A DNA stretch of 64,000 nucleotides from the NCBI GenBank assembly GCA_002422205.1, contig DITS01000033.1, positions 6,396 to 70,395 on the forward strand, written 5' to 3'. The notes beneath the pieces were generated by a model, which saw nothing but the letters and a program-made list of their open reading frames with translations, ran no database searches and had not been told where the DNA came from. Within the stretch, counting starts at the first letter, position 1. Each line of letters begins with the position of its first letter. The stretch is from Alphaproteobacteria bacterium UBA6178. GTDB taxonomy: Bacteria > Pseudomonadota > Alphaproteobacteria > Rickettsiales > UBA3002. A program made the translations under genes and the position numbers. Of this stretch, positions 1 through 7,351 are shown in pieces.

Positions 1-619
1 GGCATTTGCGCAGGATGTTGCGGTAATGCATGCGGGCGGTGACCTCTTGTCCGACATAGCAGCCTTTGGTGAAGCTGATGGCGTGGAGTTGGTCGTAGCC
101 AAGCTCCATGATGACGGCGCGCTCGGACGCATCGGCTGCGCCGCTGGGGATGCCGAGTTGCAGGCGGTGTTGGTCGTAGGCTTCGTAAGGCGCGGTGGCG
201 TCGAGCGGGGTGTGGCTGAGGATGCGGATGCCGAGTGCAGGGTGACGTGGGTCGGGGAAGGCTGGATTCCCGCTTTCGCGGGAATGACATGGTTTATCCT
301 CGCCCCATTCCGCGTAGATGTGCCATTGATTGGATTCATCGGTGATGGTGACTTTGGAACGGAGTTTGTAGCGTTTGAGTTTTTTTTGCAGCGCATCGGC
401 GAGGGGGAATTCGGTTTCGAGCAGGATGTCGTCGCCATCGCGGATTAAAAAGAAATCATGCTGGAATTTGCCTTGCGGGGAGAGCATGGCGGCGAAGATT
501 GCGGGCTGCGTGCTCAGCGCATTGATGTCGTTGGTGATGAGGCCTTGCAGAAAAGGGCGCGTATCCTCGCCGGTGAGGCGCAGTATGGCACGGTTAGGGA
601 GAGCGCAGCGTGAGGTCAT
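1..619 (-). CDS. ygfZ: YgfZ/GcvT-like folate-binding protein (partial, 3' end outside window)
   Basis: Tetrahydrofolate-binding protein of the YgfZ family, which supports Fe-S cluster assembly or repair. About 206 codons are visible and the C-terminus lies beyond base 1. The family signature K-G-C-Y-V-G-Q-E followed by T-A-R-M-H-Y-R-N is read near bases 20-75 on the reverse strand, with the conserved N-terminal L-Q-G-L-I-T-N-D. The ATG (617-619) lies five bases beyond the stop of the glycosyltransferase, so the two genes are probably co-transcribed. Residues C-H-S-R-E-S-G-N-P in the middle come from an intergenic palindrome inserted in frame at about 265-288. Confidence 0.9.
   Translation of the reverse strand, partial: MTSRCALPNRAILRLTGEDTRPFLQGLITNDINALSTQPAIFAAMLSPQGKFQHDFFLIRDGDDILLETEFPLADALQKKLKRYKLRSKVTITDESNQWHIYAEWGEDKPCHSRESGNPAFPDPRHPALGIRILSHTPLDATAPYEAYDQHRLQLGIPSGAADASERAVIMELGYDQLHAISFTKGCYVGQEVTARMHYRNILRKC
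265..288. repeat. Palindromic repeat, family A, inside ygfZ
   Basis: This hairpin has stem CCCGC/GCGGG around a TTTC loop, flanked by GATT and AATGAC. The same element occurs at 12432, 12793, 28178, 28219, 49781 and 49823. Here it is translated as part of ygfZ without breaking the frame. Confidence 0.85.
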
Positions 620-624
620 GGCTA

Positions 625-1680
625 TTATATAGGGGGGGATGCGTTGGGGACAAGGGCACGCACTTGCTGTAGGGCTTGCTGCAGGCGGGCGCTGATAATG
701 GTGATATTATAGGTTTCGTCGATGGTGCGCTGCGCGGCTTTGCCAGCAGCGATTGCAGCGTCGGGGTTTTCGAGCCATTCGGTGAGGGCTTGTGCCATTT
801 GATAGGGGCGGGCTTTTTCGACCATAATGGCATTGCGCTCATGAGTGATGATTTCGCACGGGCCTTCGCTGTCGGTGGTGATACAGGGCAGGCCTTGCGC
901 CATCGCCTCGATAAGGACAATACCGAATGGCTCGTGCTGCGAGGGTAGCACGAAAATGTCGAGCTGATCGAAGAAGGCTTGTTTGTCTTCGACCCAGCCG
1001 GTGAAGGTGAGGTGGTTATGCAAACCGAAATCCTGCGCTTGTTTTTGCAGCTGGGTGGTGAGGATGCCGTCACCGCCGAGCAGTGCGCGGAAGGGGACGG
1101 ATTGATCTTTGAGTGCTTTGAGGGCGTGAAGGAAAATATCGAAGCCTTTTTTATCGACAAAACGGCCCATGCTACCGATGACGGGCGGGTCGCGGAAATG
1201 GGTGCGTGCAGCGGCAGTCGGCATGCGTACCATGTTAGGCATGTGGCATAATTTTTCGCGCGGGATATTGAGATGTACCATTTCTTCGAGCAGGTCGCGG
1301 GTGATGGTGAAGATACCATCGGCACGAGGAAAGCGTTTTTTGATATTGTAATTATGTGCTACGGCGATGACAGGCACGCGGCCTTTTAATGCTTTGAGCG
1401 TGAGACCCAATGCGCGGTTGCCATGCGCGATGGCGATGTCGGCCTGTGCTTCTTTTGCAATGCGGCGCAGGCGACGTGCGGCCAGCCAGTCGCGCTCGCT
1501 GAATTGGGAGAGGCTTTGGGTGGGGAATGATTGCGCCGTGAATGTGGGCTGTAAGGCGCTGTGGGGATGCAAAATGCTAGTGACATTGTTGCCTGCCATG
1601 TGCAGCGCTTCGTGGTAATCAAGCGCGGCTTGTTCCAGCCCGCCTTTGCCCTTGCCTAACATGATATTGAGAATATGCAT
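625..1680 (-). CDS. Glycosyltransferase, GT4-like (GT-B fold)
   Basis: This 351-residue protein probably transfers a sugar from a nucleotide-sugar donor to a surface glycolipid or glycan; the acceptor is unknown. The N-terminus has the glycine-rich loop G-K-G-K-G-G-L-E-Q. The C-terminal donor-binding domain has G-S-M-G-R-F-V-D-K-K-G and the E-x7-E signature (about E250 and E258, in E-P-F-G-I-V-L-I-E-A). The frame extends upstream to 1719, but that part runs through a 7-bp repeat array, so the ATG at 1680 is preferred. It lies upstream of ygfZ on the same strand. No linked LPS genes help to define its substrate. Confidence 0.85.
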   Translation of the reverse strand: MHILNIMLGKGKGGLEQAALDYHEALHMAGNNVTSILHPHSALQPTFTAQSFPTQSLSQFSERDWLAARRLRRIAKEAQADIAIAHGNRALGLTLKALKGRVPVIAVAHNYNIKKRFPRADGIFTITRDLLEEMVHLNIPREKLCHMPNMVRMPTAAARTHFRDPPVIGSMGRFVDKKGFDIFLHALKALKDQSVPFRALLGGDGILTTQLQKQAQDFGLHNHLTFTGWVEDKQAFFDQLDIFVLPSQHEPFGIVLIEAMAQGLPCITTDSEGPCEIITHERNAIMVEKARPYQMAQALTEWLENPDAAIAAGKAAQRTIDETYNITIISARLQQALQQVRALVPNASPPI

Positions 1681-1685
1681 TTTAT

Positions 1686-1748
1686 GTTCGTGATTCGTGG
1701 TTCGTAGTCCGTATAGCATACGAATCCCGAATTACGAATCCCGAATTA
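1686..1748. repeat. Heptad tandem-repeat array (7-bp period)
   Basis: Nine consecutive 7-mers of the type GTTCGTG/ATTCGTG change to their reverse complements CGAATCC/CGAATTA, so the array can fold as a hairpin. Its last three bases are the stop codon of usg, and it fills the whole gap before the glycosyltransferase. Confidence 0.85.
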
Positions 1749-2027
1749 ATGAATGAGAAACTCGCCTTTGCCCAAGCGCCAGTCGGTGGGTTGTACCAGC
1801 TGCAGCGAATCGACTTTGACGGAATGGATTTTGCCGTCGAGTTCGCGGTTCCAGAAATCAAGAAATTGGGTGAGAATGGGGAATTTAGGGGCGCGGTCGA
1901 GCTCTTGCCAGACATAGCTTTGCAGCAAGCGCGGATGGTCAGGAAAGTGATAGAGGATTTCGGCAGTCGTCAGGCGCCAGTCGCGCAGCATCAGCTCGAA
2001 TTCGGATGGTTTGATTTCATGTGTCAT
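1746..2027 (-). CDS. usg: Usg family protein
   Basis: Small soluble protein (93 aa) of the alphaproteobacterial Usg family (function not established; historically noted near tryptophan genes). The conserved core L-T-T-A-E-I-L-Y-H-F-P-D-H-P and the L-L-Q-S-Y-V-W-Q-E and F-L-D-F-W-N-R-E-L-D-G segments match the family over its full length. The start at 2027 follows a GAGGTG ribosome-binding site; an in-frame ATG at 2060 is less likely. The gene diverges from the lipoprotein hydrolase across a promoter region with a TTAA-N7-TTAA site. Confidence 0.85.
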   Translation of the reverse strand: MTHEIKPSEFELMLRDWRLTTAEILYHFPDHPRLLQSYVWQELDRAPKFPILTQFLDFWNRELDGKIHSVKVDSLQLVQPTDWRLGKGEFLIH

Positions 2028-2088
2028 ATTGCACCTCACCCTTGGGTAGCCGGACGCCACCCTTCACTTTATTATAGTCAAAAATTCT

Positions 2089-2103
2089 TTAATTTTCTCT
2101 TAA
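2089..2103. promoter_or_regulatory. CtrA-type site TTAA-N7-TTAA
   Basis: Exact TTAA-(7 bp)-TTAA lies between the divergent usg and lipoprotein hydrolase genes. CtrA, the alphaproteobacterial cell-cycle response regulator, binds this arrangement. Binding here is inferred from the motif and its promoter position only. Confidence 0.45.
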
Positions 2104-2257
2104 TTTGTAGCGATTGTGGATAATGCTTTGTGTCAGGGGTGGGGCGGGGATGATTTTGTTTTTTGCAATCAACGGGTTTTTGTGGCATAACAAGCGTCAT
2201 CTTTGCGTTGGGGCGAAATGCAGAGGTAACCTGAATTTACAAGGAAAACAGCTATTT

Positions 2258-3295
2258 ATGACCCCCATCCGGATTCATGATAGGGCTTTGTGGTGCGCGG
2301 CTTTGGGTTTTGTTGCCCTGCTGTTGGTGGGCGCGTGCAGCCCGACAGAGCAGCCGGTGCAGCCTGCGAGCGTGGAGCCTGCACTGCATGATGATTATTT
2401 TATTACCAAGGATAATTACAAGCTGCCCTTGCGCCGGTTTATGCCGGAAGGTGCGCCTAAGGCGGTGATTATTGCGCTGCATGGGATGAATGATTACAGC
2501 AATGCCTTTACGGGTGCGGGGGATTATTTTAAGGCGCAGGGGCTTGCGCTTTATGCCTATGATCAGCGTGGCTTTGGGGCGAACGGGATGCGCGGAATTT
2601 GGGGCGGCAACCAGAATTTGATGACCGATATGGCGCAGCTGGCGGCGCTGGTGAAGCACGAGCATCCGTCTGCGCCGGTGTATGTATTGGGTGAGAGCAT
2701 GGGCGGGGCGGTAGCGATTAATGCCATGTCGGCTGCTGATTTGGCGGAAGTGGATGGGGTGATTTTATCGGCTCCCGCGGTGTGGGGCGAGGATGCGATG
2801 AACGGGTTTTACCGTGCATCGCTATGGCTGATGGCGCATACGTTTCCGGCTTCGGAATTTACCGGTGAGGATTTAGAGATTCTAGCGTCGGATAATATTG
2901 CGATGTTGCGGGCGCTGGCAATGGACCCGCTAGTGATCAAGCAAACACGGGTGGATGCGATGTATGGAATTGTGGGGCTGATGGATGATGCCTACCGTAA
3001 TATTGAACAGGTGAAAAAGCCGGTATTGGTGCTGTATGGTGCTAATGATGAGGTGATTCCAGCCGATGCGGTGACGGGCGCGATTGGACGGATTACGGCA
3101 CCTTATACGGTGGCGTATTACCCCAAGGGCTATCATATGTTGCTGCGCGATTTGCAGGGCGAAGTGGTGCTTGGTGATATTGTGAGCTGGATTGAAGACC
3201 GGTATAAGCCGCTGCCGTCGGGTTCGGATATGGGCTGGCGGGATGATATGCGGCTGGTGTATGAGCGTAATGCGCATCAGGCGGCGCTGCAATAG
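2258..3295 (+). CDS. Alpha/beta hydrolase lipoprotein, monoacylglycerol lipase/lysophospholipase-like
   Basis: 345 residues. A signal peptide ends in a lipobox L-V-G-A-C with the lipidated Cys at position 27, so the enzyme should be anchored to a membrane outside the cytoplasm. The hydrolase domain has the oxyanion segment A-L-H-G-M-N-D (about 73-79), the nucleophile elbow G-E-S-M-G-G with Ser147, the acid in G-A-N-D-E-V, and the catalytic His in G-Y-H-M-L-L-R-D. This resembles the serine aminopeptidase S33 / monoacylglycerol lipase group. The start at 2258 follows an AAGGAA site; upstream in-frame Met codons would precede the signal peptide implausibly. The lipid substrate cannot be told from sequence. 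Confidence 0.85.
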   Translation: MTPIRIHDRALWCAALGFVALLLVGACSPTEQPVQPASVEPALHDDYFITKDNYKLPLRRFMPEGAPKAVIIALHGMNDYSNAFTGAGDYFKAQGLALYAYDQRGFGANGMRGIWGGNQNLMTDMAQLAALVKHEHPSAPVYVLGESMGGAVAINAMSAADLAEVDGVILSAPAVWGEDAMNGFYRASLWLMAHTFPASEFTGEDLEILASDNIAMLRALAMDPLVIKQTRVDAMYGIVGLMDDAYRNIEQVKKPVLVLYGANDEVIPADAVTGAIGRITAPYTVAYYPKGYHMLLRDLQGEVVLGDIVSWIEDRYKPLPSGSDMGWRDDMRLVYERNAHQAALQ

Positions 3296-3380
3296 GCTGG
3301 GGATGGGGCAATGTATTTCCTCGCCAAAGGCGGCTTTTGCCGCTATGGTGGCTGGCGTGATATTTGCAAGGTGTCAGTGA

Positions 3381-4427
3381 ATGACCAAACGCTATGGAAA
3401 ATTTTGCCGGTTTGTGGCGCTGCTGAGTGTGGTAGGGGCTTTTTATGCTCCTTCTGCGATGGCAGTCCCCCGTGATGCGATGATTGAAGGGGCCAAGCAA
3501 TGCACGCAGCATTTTCCTACCCATGAGCGGTTAAACGGCATTCCGACACATTTGCTGGCGGCTATCGCGGCGACGGAATCGGGGCGTTATAACAAAACGC
3601 TGGGCATGGTTTTGCCATGGCCGTGGACGGTGAATGCCAACGGGCAGGGCTATTATCTGGATACGAAAGCCGAAGCAGTGGCGAAGGTGAAAAGTCTGCA
3701 GGCCAAAGGCATTAAGAGCATTGATGTGGGCTGTATGCAGGTGAATCTGTATCATCATCCGAATGCGTTTGCGTCGCTCGATCAAGCGTTTGATCCGCGC
3801 TATAATATTGCGTATTCGGCCAAGTTTTTGCGCCGTAATTATGATGATCTGGGGACCTGGGTGAAGGCGACGGGTGCTTATCATTCGCGCACGCCGAAAT
3901 TCGGAAATATCTATTTGGGTAAAATTGAAAAATCATGGCGTTCGATTGTTGGCAAAGTGCGTGAAGCGCGTGCCAGCCGTGGGATGGATCAGGGGCAATA
4001 CAGCCTTGCGGCGGACCGCGATTTTGATGCGTTAAGCCGTGCCTTTACCAACCATGCCAGCCGCGTACCGGTATCGGAAGTGGATGGCCGCGCGGGGCTT
4101 TCTGCGTCGAGTGCGTCGTCTCGCACCGGTGTATCGTCGCGTAGCATGAAAATGATTTCGGTGCGTGAGCCGAGCGACAGATCACGCGAGAATGTGATGG
4201 TGATTCGGCCCACGCATGTACCGGCCAAGGCTAGCGTCAGCGTGAGCGATGATAAGCCGTCGGCGACGCGAGTGGCGTCGATTCACGATAATATTTTTGT
4301 GTTGAACACGACCAAAACCAGCGCCAATACCGGTTCGTCCTTTGTGAAAACAAGTGGCGTGACAAATAAGACGACGCCTGCTAAGCCCAGTGCGCAATCG
4401 GCACCAAAATTTATTTTTGTGGATTAG
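3381..4427 (+). CDS. Periplasmic lytic transglycosylase (SLT domain)
   Basis: 348 residues with a signal peptide cleaved after A-M-A (about 28). The SLT fold follows: L-L-A-A-I-A-A-T-E-S-G-R-Y carries the catalytic Glu66, and G-C-M-Q-V-N-L-Y-H-H is the conserved second motif. It cleaves peptidoglycan glycan strands to 1,6-anhydro products. The C-terminal third (about residue 210 on) is low-complexity, rich in Ser, Thr, Val and Lys, and probably disordered. It lies downstream of the lipoprotein hydrolase and just upstream of two small genes, perhaps in one operon. Confidence 0.85.
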   Translation: MTKRYGKFCRFVALLSVVGAFYAPSAMAVPRDAMIEGAKQCTQHFPTHERLNGIPTHLLAAIAATESGRYNKTLGMVLPWPWTVNANGQGYYLDTKAEAVAKVKSLQAKGIKSIDVGCMQVNLYHHPNAFASLDQAFDPRYNIAYSAKFLRRNYDDLGTWVKATGAYHSRTPKFGNIYLGKIEKSWRSIVGKVREARASRGMDQGQYSLAADRDFDALSRAFTNHASRVPVSEVDGRAGLSASSASSRTGVSSRSMKMISVREPSDRSRENVMVIRPTHVPAKASVSVSDDKPSATRVASIHDNIFVLNTTKTSANTGSSFVKTSGVTNKTTPAKPSAQSAPKFIFVD

Positions 4428-4429
4428 GT

Positions 4430-4621
4430 ATGGTAATGACAGCGGACAAAGCATTTGAAATTATCTCGGTCGATCGCATGGCCATTGCATGCGATGGCGG
4501 TGGCGGGCCGTTGGGACATCCGCGCGTGTATCTGCATATCGAGCAGGATAAGGGTGATGTGATGTGCCCTTATTGCAGCCGGTTATTTGTGTATAAAGCC
4601 ATTCATCATAAGGTGGGCTAA
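4430..4621 (+). CDS. CHCC-type zinc-finger protein (NDUFS6-like)
   Basis: 63 residues of the zf-CHCC family, related to the complex I accessory subunit NDUFS6. Metal ligands are visible as C-D-G-G-G-G-P-L-G-H-P and C-P-Y-C. Short bacterial members are common in alphaproteobacteria and are thought to relate to respiratory complex I. It begins two bases after the transglycosylase stop, and its stop codon directly abuts the next ATG, so it is probably translated within the same mRNA. Confidence 0.8.
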   Translation: MVMTADKAFEIISVDRMAIACDGGGGPLGHPRVYLHIEQDKGDVMCPYCSRLFVYKAIHHKVG

Positions 4622-4819
4622 ATGGCGTTTGGCAATATCATGTTGCTTGTGGTGATGCTGGCGGTGGCAGGTGTGCTGGTGACGGGCGTGGTGGTGATGG
4701 CGCGCGGCGGCGAAGCTAACCGTAAATATGGTAATAAACTGATGGCATGGCGCGTGGGGCTGCAAGGGCTGGCGCTGGCGGTGCTGGGCGTTTTGTTTTT
4801 GCTTTCGGGTAAGTCGTGA
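4622..4819 (+). CDS. HIG1-domain inner-membrane protein
   Basis: 65 residues with two transmembrane helices joined by a polar loop containing N-K-L-M-A-W-R-V-G-L-Q, the HIG1/Rcf1 signature. Members of this family associate with cytochrome c oxidase or respiratory supercomplexes in mitochondria and alphaproteobacteria. It follows the CHCC zinc-finger gene with no intergenic base, which fits a shared respiratory role. Confidence 0.8.
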   Translation: MAFGNIMLLVVMLAVAGVLVTGVVVMARGGEANRKYGNKLMAWRVGLQGLALAVLGVLFLLSGKS

Positions 4820-4906
4820 TTCGTGGTTCGTTATTCGTCGTTCGTTATTCGGGATTCGTTATTTAAGAACTCTTTCGAATCGCGAACGACGAATAACGAA
4901 TCACGA
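4819..4906. repeat. Heptad tandem array folded as inverted repeat
   Basis: Six 7-mers (ATTCGTG, GTTCGTT, ATTCGTC, GTTCGTT, ATTCGGG, ATTCGTT) are followed after a short loop by four complementary 7-mers (CGAATCG, CGAACGA, CGAATAA, CGAATCA). The transcript would form a long stem-loop between the HIG1 gene and etfB and might act as a terminator or RNA-stability element. Confidence 0.85.
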
Positions 4907-4991
4907 AATGCTGCACTGCATGACAGCTATTTGTGTGCGGGGGAAAATAACGCTATACTGAAGCCAGAAGAATAAAAACAAGGGAGGCATC

Positions 4992-5747
4992 GTGGCGCTT
5001 AAAATTCTCGTCCCCGTTAAGCGGGTGGTCGATTACAATGTTAAAATCCGTGTTAAATCCGATTCTTCAGGTGTTGAGCTGGCCAATGTAAAAATGGCCA
5101 TGAACCCGTTTGATGAAATTGCAGTGGAAGAAGCGATTCGATTAAAGGAATCGGGTGTTGCGGGTGAAGTGATTGCGGTGTCGATGGGTGGCGAGAAGGT
5201 GGAAGAAACTTTGCGTACCGCGCTGGCACTCGGTGCAGACCGCGCGATTCGTATTGTTAGCGAAAGCGAAATTCAACCCTTGGCGGCAGCGAAATTGCTG
5301 CAGCAGATTGTGCAAAAAGAATCGCCTGATATCGTGATTCTGGGTAAACAAGCAATTGATGATGATGCTAACCAAACCGGCCAGATGCTGGCAGCGTTGC
5401 TGGGTTGGGGGCAGGGCACCTTTGCGTCGAAACTGGTGATTGAGGGGGATGCGGTGCGCGTGACACGGGAAGTGGATGGCGGCGCGATGACGGTGGGCTT
5501 GCGCTTGCCTTGTGTGGTGACAACCGATTTGCGACTCAATGAGCCGCGCTATGCGAAATTGCCGGATATTATGAAAGCGCGCAGCAAGCCGCTAGAGACC
5601 ATTGCGGCAGCCGATATGGGCGTGGATATGAGCCCACGATTGCGTGTGCTGAAGGTGGAAGAGCCACCCAAGCGAAAGGGAGGCGGCAAGGTTGCGAGTG
5701 TGGAAGAGTTGGTGGCGAAATTGCGGGATGAGGCGAAGGTTATATGA
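4992..5747 (+). CDS. etfB: Electron transfer flavoprotein beta subunit
   Basis: 251 residues, the full family length. The start is GTG, six bases after a strong AGGGAGG site. Typical ETF-beta sequence includes K-I-L-V-P-V-K-R-V-V-D-Y-N, the N-P-F-D-E-I-A-V-E-E-A segment and G-K-Q-A-I-D-D-D-A-N-Q-T-G-Q, which contributes to AMP binding. With EtfA it carries electrons from acyl-CoA and other dehydrogenases to ETF-quinone oxidoreductase. A repeat cluster separates it from etfA, but the pair is almost certainly one operon. Confidence 0.95.
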   Translation: MALKILVPVKRVVDYNVKIRVKSDSSGVELANVKMAMNPFDEIAVEEAIRLKESGVAGEVIAVSMGGEKVEETLRTALALGADRAIRIVSESEIQPLAAAKLLQQIVQKESPDIVILGKQAIDDDANQTGQMLAALLGWGQGTFASKLVIEGDAVRVTREVDGGAMTVGLRLPCVVTTDLRLNEPRYAKLPDIMKARSKPLETIAAADMGVDMSPRLRVLKVEEPPKRKGGGKVASVEELVAKLRDEAKVI

Positions 5748-5750
5748 GGG

Positions 5751-5823
5751 GCTAGAGGCTAGAGGCTAGGGACTAGATTAGTAAGGGCCCTCACCCCGAC
5801 CCTCTCTCGCAGGGAGAGGGGAT
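5751..5823. repeat. Heptad array (GCTAGAG) plus family C palindrome
   Basis: 7-mers GCTAGAG, GCTAGAG, GCTAGGG, ACTAGAT run from 5751. They are followed by a hairpin of family C (CCCTCACC...GACCCTCTC / GAGAGGG, about 5785-5823) whose sister copy is at 22027. Together they fill the etfB-etfA gap. Confidence 0.8.
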
Positions 5824-5841
5824 GAAGATGAAAGGGAATGT

Positions 5842-6771
5842 ATGATGATATTGCTGGTTGCGGATCATGATAATGTGGGGTTGACTCCGGCAACGCGGGC
5901 GGTGATGGGGGCGGCAAAAGCGATTGGCGGCGAGGTGCATGTGCTGGTGGCGGGACACAACTGTGATGCGGTCGCGCGGGCGGCTGCAGCGATGGATGGC
6001 GCGGCGAAGATATTGTATGCGGATGATGCGGTTTATGCTTATCCGTTGGCGGAAAATATGGCGTTATTGATTGCGGGGATTGCTGAAGGATACAGCCATA
6101 TTCTGGCAGCGGCGACGACGACGGGCAAAGATATAATGCCGCGCGTGGCGGCACTGCGTGATGTGGCGCAAATTTCGGAAATTATTGCGGTGGAATCGGC
6201 GGATACATTTAAGCGCCCGATCTATGCGGGGAATGCGATTGAGACGGTGCAATCATCGGATGCGCTTAAAATTATGACGGTGCGTACTACCGCTTTTGAC
6301 AAGGTGGGTGATGGTGGCAGTGCTGCCATTGAGGCGATTGCTGTAGCGGGCGATGCGGGGCTGTCGCAATTTGTATCGTTGGATGCGGCGGCGAGTGACC
6401 GGCCCGAGCTGACAGCGGCGCGGGTGGTGATTTCTGGCGGGCGCGCCTTTGGCGATGGTGATACATTCAGAGCGTTGCTCGAGCCGCTGGCAGACAAACT
6501 GGGTGCTGCCCTTGGCGCGTCGCGCGCGGCGGTGGATGCGGGCTATGTGCCCAATGATTATCAGGTGGGACAGACGGGCAAGGTGGTGGCACCGGAGCTT
6601 TATATTGCAGTAGGGATTTCAGGCGCGATTCAGCATCTGGCGGGGATGAAGGAATCGAAAGTGATTGTTGCCATCAACAAGGATGAAAACGCGCCGATTT
6701 TTGAAATCGCCGATTATGGGTTGGTGGGCGATTTGTTTGAGATTATCCCCAAGCTGACGGCTGCGCTTTAA
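5842..6771 (+). CDS. etfA: Electron transfer flavoprotein alpha subunit
   Basis: 309 residues. The C-terminal FAD domain shows V-I-S-G-G-R-A-F-G-D, A-V-D-A-G-Y-V-P-N-D-Y-Q-V-G-Q-T-G and the G-I-S-G-A-I-Q-H motif followed by N-K-D-E-N-A-P-I-F. It pairs with EtfB to form the FAD-containing electron shuttle. The start is one of two adjacent ATG codons after an AAGGGAA site. Its stop codon is only two bases from the stop of the convergent orphan at 6774. Confidence 0.95.
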   Translation: MMILLVADHDNVGLTPATRAVMGAAKAIGGEVHVLVAGHNCDAVARAAAAMDGAAKILYADDAVYAYPLAENMALLIAGIAEGYSHILAAATTTGKDIMPRVAALRDVAQISEIIAVESADTFKRPIYAGNAIETVQSSDALKIMTVRTTAFDKVGDGGSAAIEAIAVAGDAGLSQFVSLDAAASDRPELTAARVVISGGRAFGDGDTFRALLEPLADKLGAALGASRAAVDAGYVPNDYQVGQTGKVVAPELYIAVGISGAIQHLAGMKESKVIVAINKDENAPIFEIADYGLVGDLFEIIPKLTAAL

Positions 6772-6773
6772 GC

Positions 6774-7223
6774 TTATCCACACTGCATGGCTTTGGGTAA
6801 CGAGGCCTCTTGCTCACGAATTTTTTTGGCCATGCCCTGTCCTTCCTCGATTGCCTCTTTGATATCGTCGCTTTTGTATAGCAACACTCTAGCCAGCCCA
6901 TCATACGACATGATGCTGGCGGGGATGCTCACTTTGAATTGCATGTTGAGCAGGTTGTTTTTGGCACGCCTATTAACATCAGGATTACCAATGGTGGTGA
7001 TTTTCTCTCCGTTATCGCCTTTGACCGTGTCGTTCAGTGCGTTGGCAAGCGCTTGTGCAACAGGCCCGCGCAGATAGCGGTCGGTCACTACACTGTCGGT
7101 GGCTTCATCATAGGTGAATTGGCAGGTGTCTTGAGTTATGGCGTTCAAAACGGAAGTGGTTTGCTGGTGGTTAAATTGTTCGGCTGTGTCCATTTGTTCG
7201 GCTGTGGTATGGTTTCCGTGCAT
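6774..7223 (-). CDS. Orphan protein, member of the 11-bp-repeat regulon
   Basis: 149 residues, not recognised. There is no signal peptide or membrane segment. The N-terminus is rich in His, Gln and Thr; the centre has G-P-V-A-Q-A-L-A-N-A-L-N-D and F-K-V-S-I-P-A; the end is charged, helical and finishes in C-G. The start at 7223 follows AGGAGA; a longer frame to 7310 would run through the promoter. Three tandem operator repeats at 7277-7305 precede it, divergent from nadE. It is AT-richer than etfA and nadE. Confidence 0.7.
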   Translation of the reverse strand: MHGNHTTAEQMDTAEQFNHQQTTSVLNAITQDTCQFTYDEATDSVVTDRYLRGPVAQALANALNDTVKGDNGEKITTIGNPDVNRRAKNNLLNMQFKVSIPASIMSYDGLARVLLYKSDDIKEAIEEGQGMAKKIREQEASLPKAMQCG

Positions 7224-7276
7224 CTGATTCTCCTGATTTATTGATGCCAATATGCCAGATAAAACTTGTAAATGTA

Positions 7277-7305
7277 ATGAAGGTTGCGTGAAGATTTGAT
7301 GAAGA
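7277..7305 (-). promoter_or_regulatory. Pho-box-like operator, three repeats
   Basis: Reading toward the 6774 orphan: TCTTCAT-CAAA-TCTTCAC, then GCAA-CCTTCAT, with an exact 11-bp period. A possible -10 (TTATCT) follows about 13 bp downstream. The layout is that of a PhoB/OmpR-family response-regulator site. Confidence 0.7.
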
Positions 7306-7351
7306 TTCAATGTACTGGAATCGATCAGGGAAACATGCTACGCACAGCATT

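Noticed and set aside
594..1325. Long reverse-strand frame of 243 codons
   Set aside because: It overlaps the glycosyltransferase in another frame, and its Ser/Pro-rich product has no family features.
5142..5375. Reverse-strand frame inside etfB
   Set aside because: It lies entirely within a conserved gene and has no ribosome-binding site.
6775..6783. TTATCCACA as part of a replication origin
   Set aside because: It is a single box at the 3' end of a gene, with no cluster, AT-rich unwinding region or dnaA/hemE neighbours.
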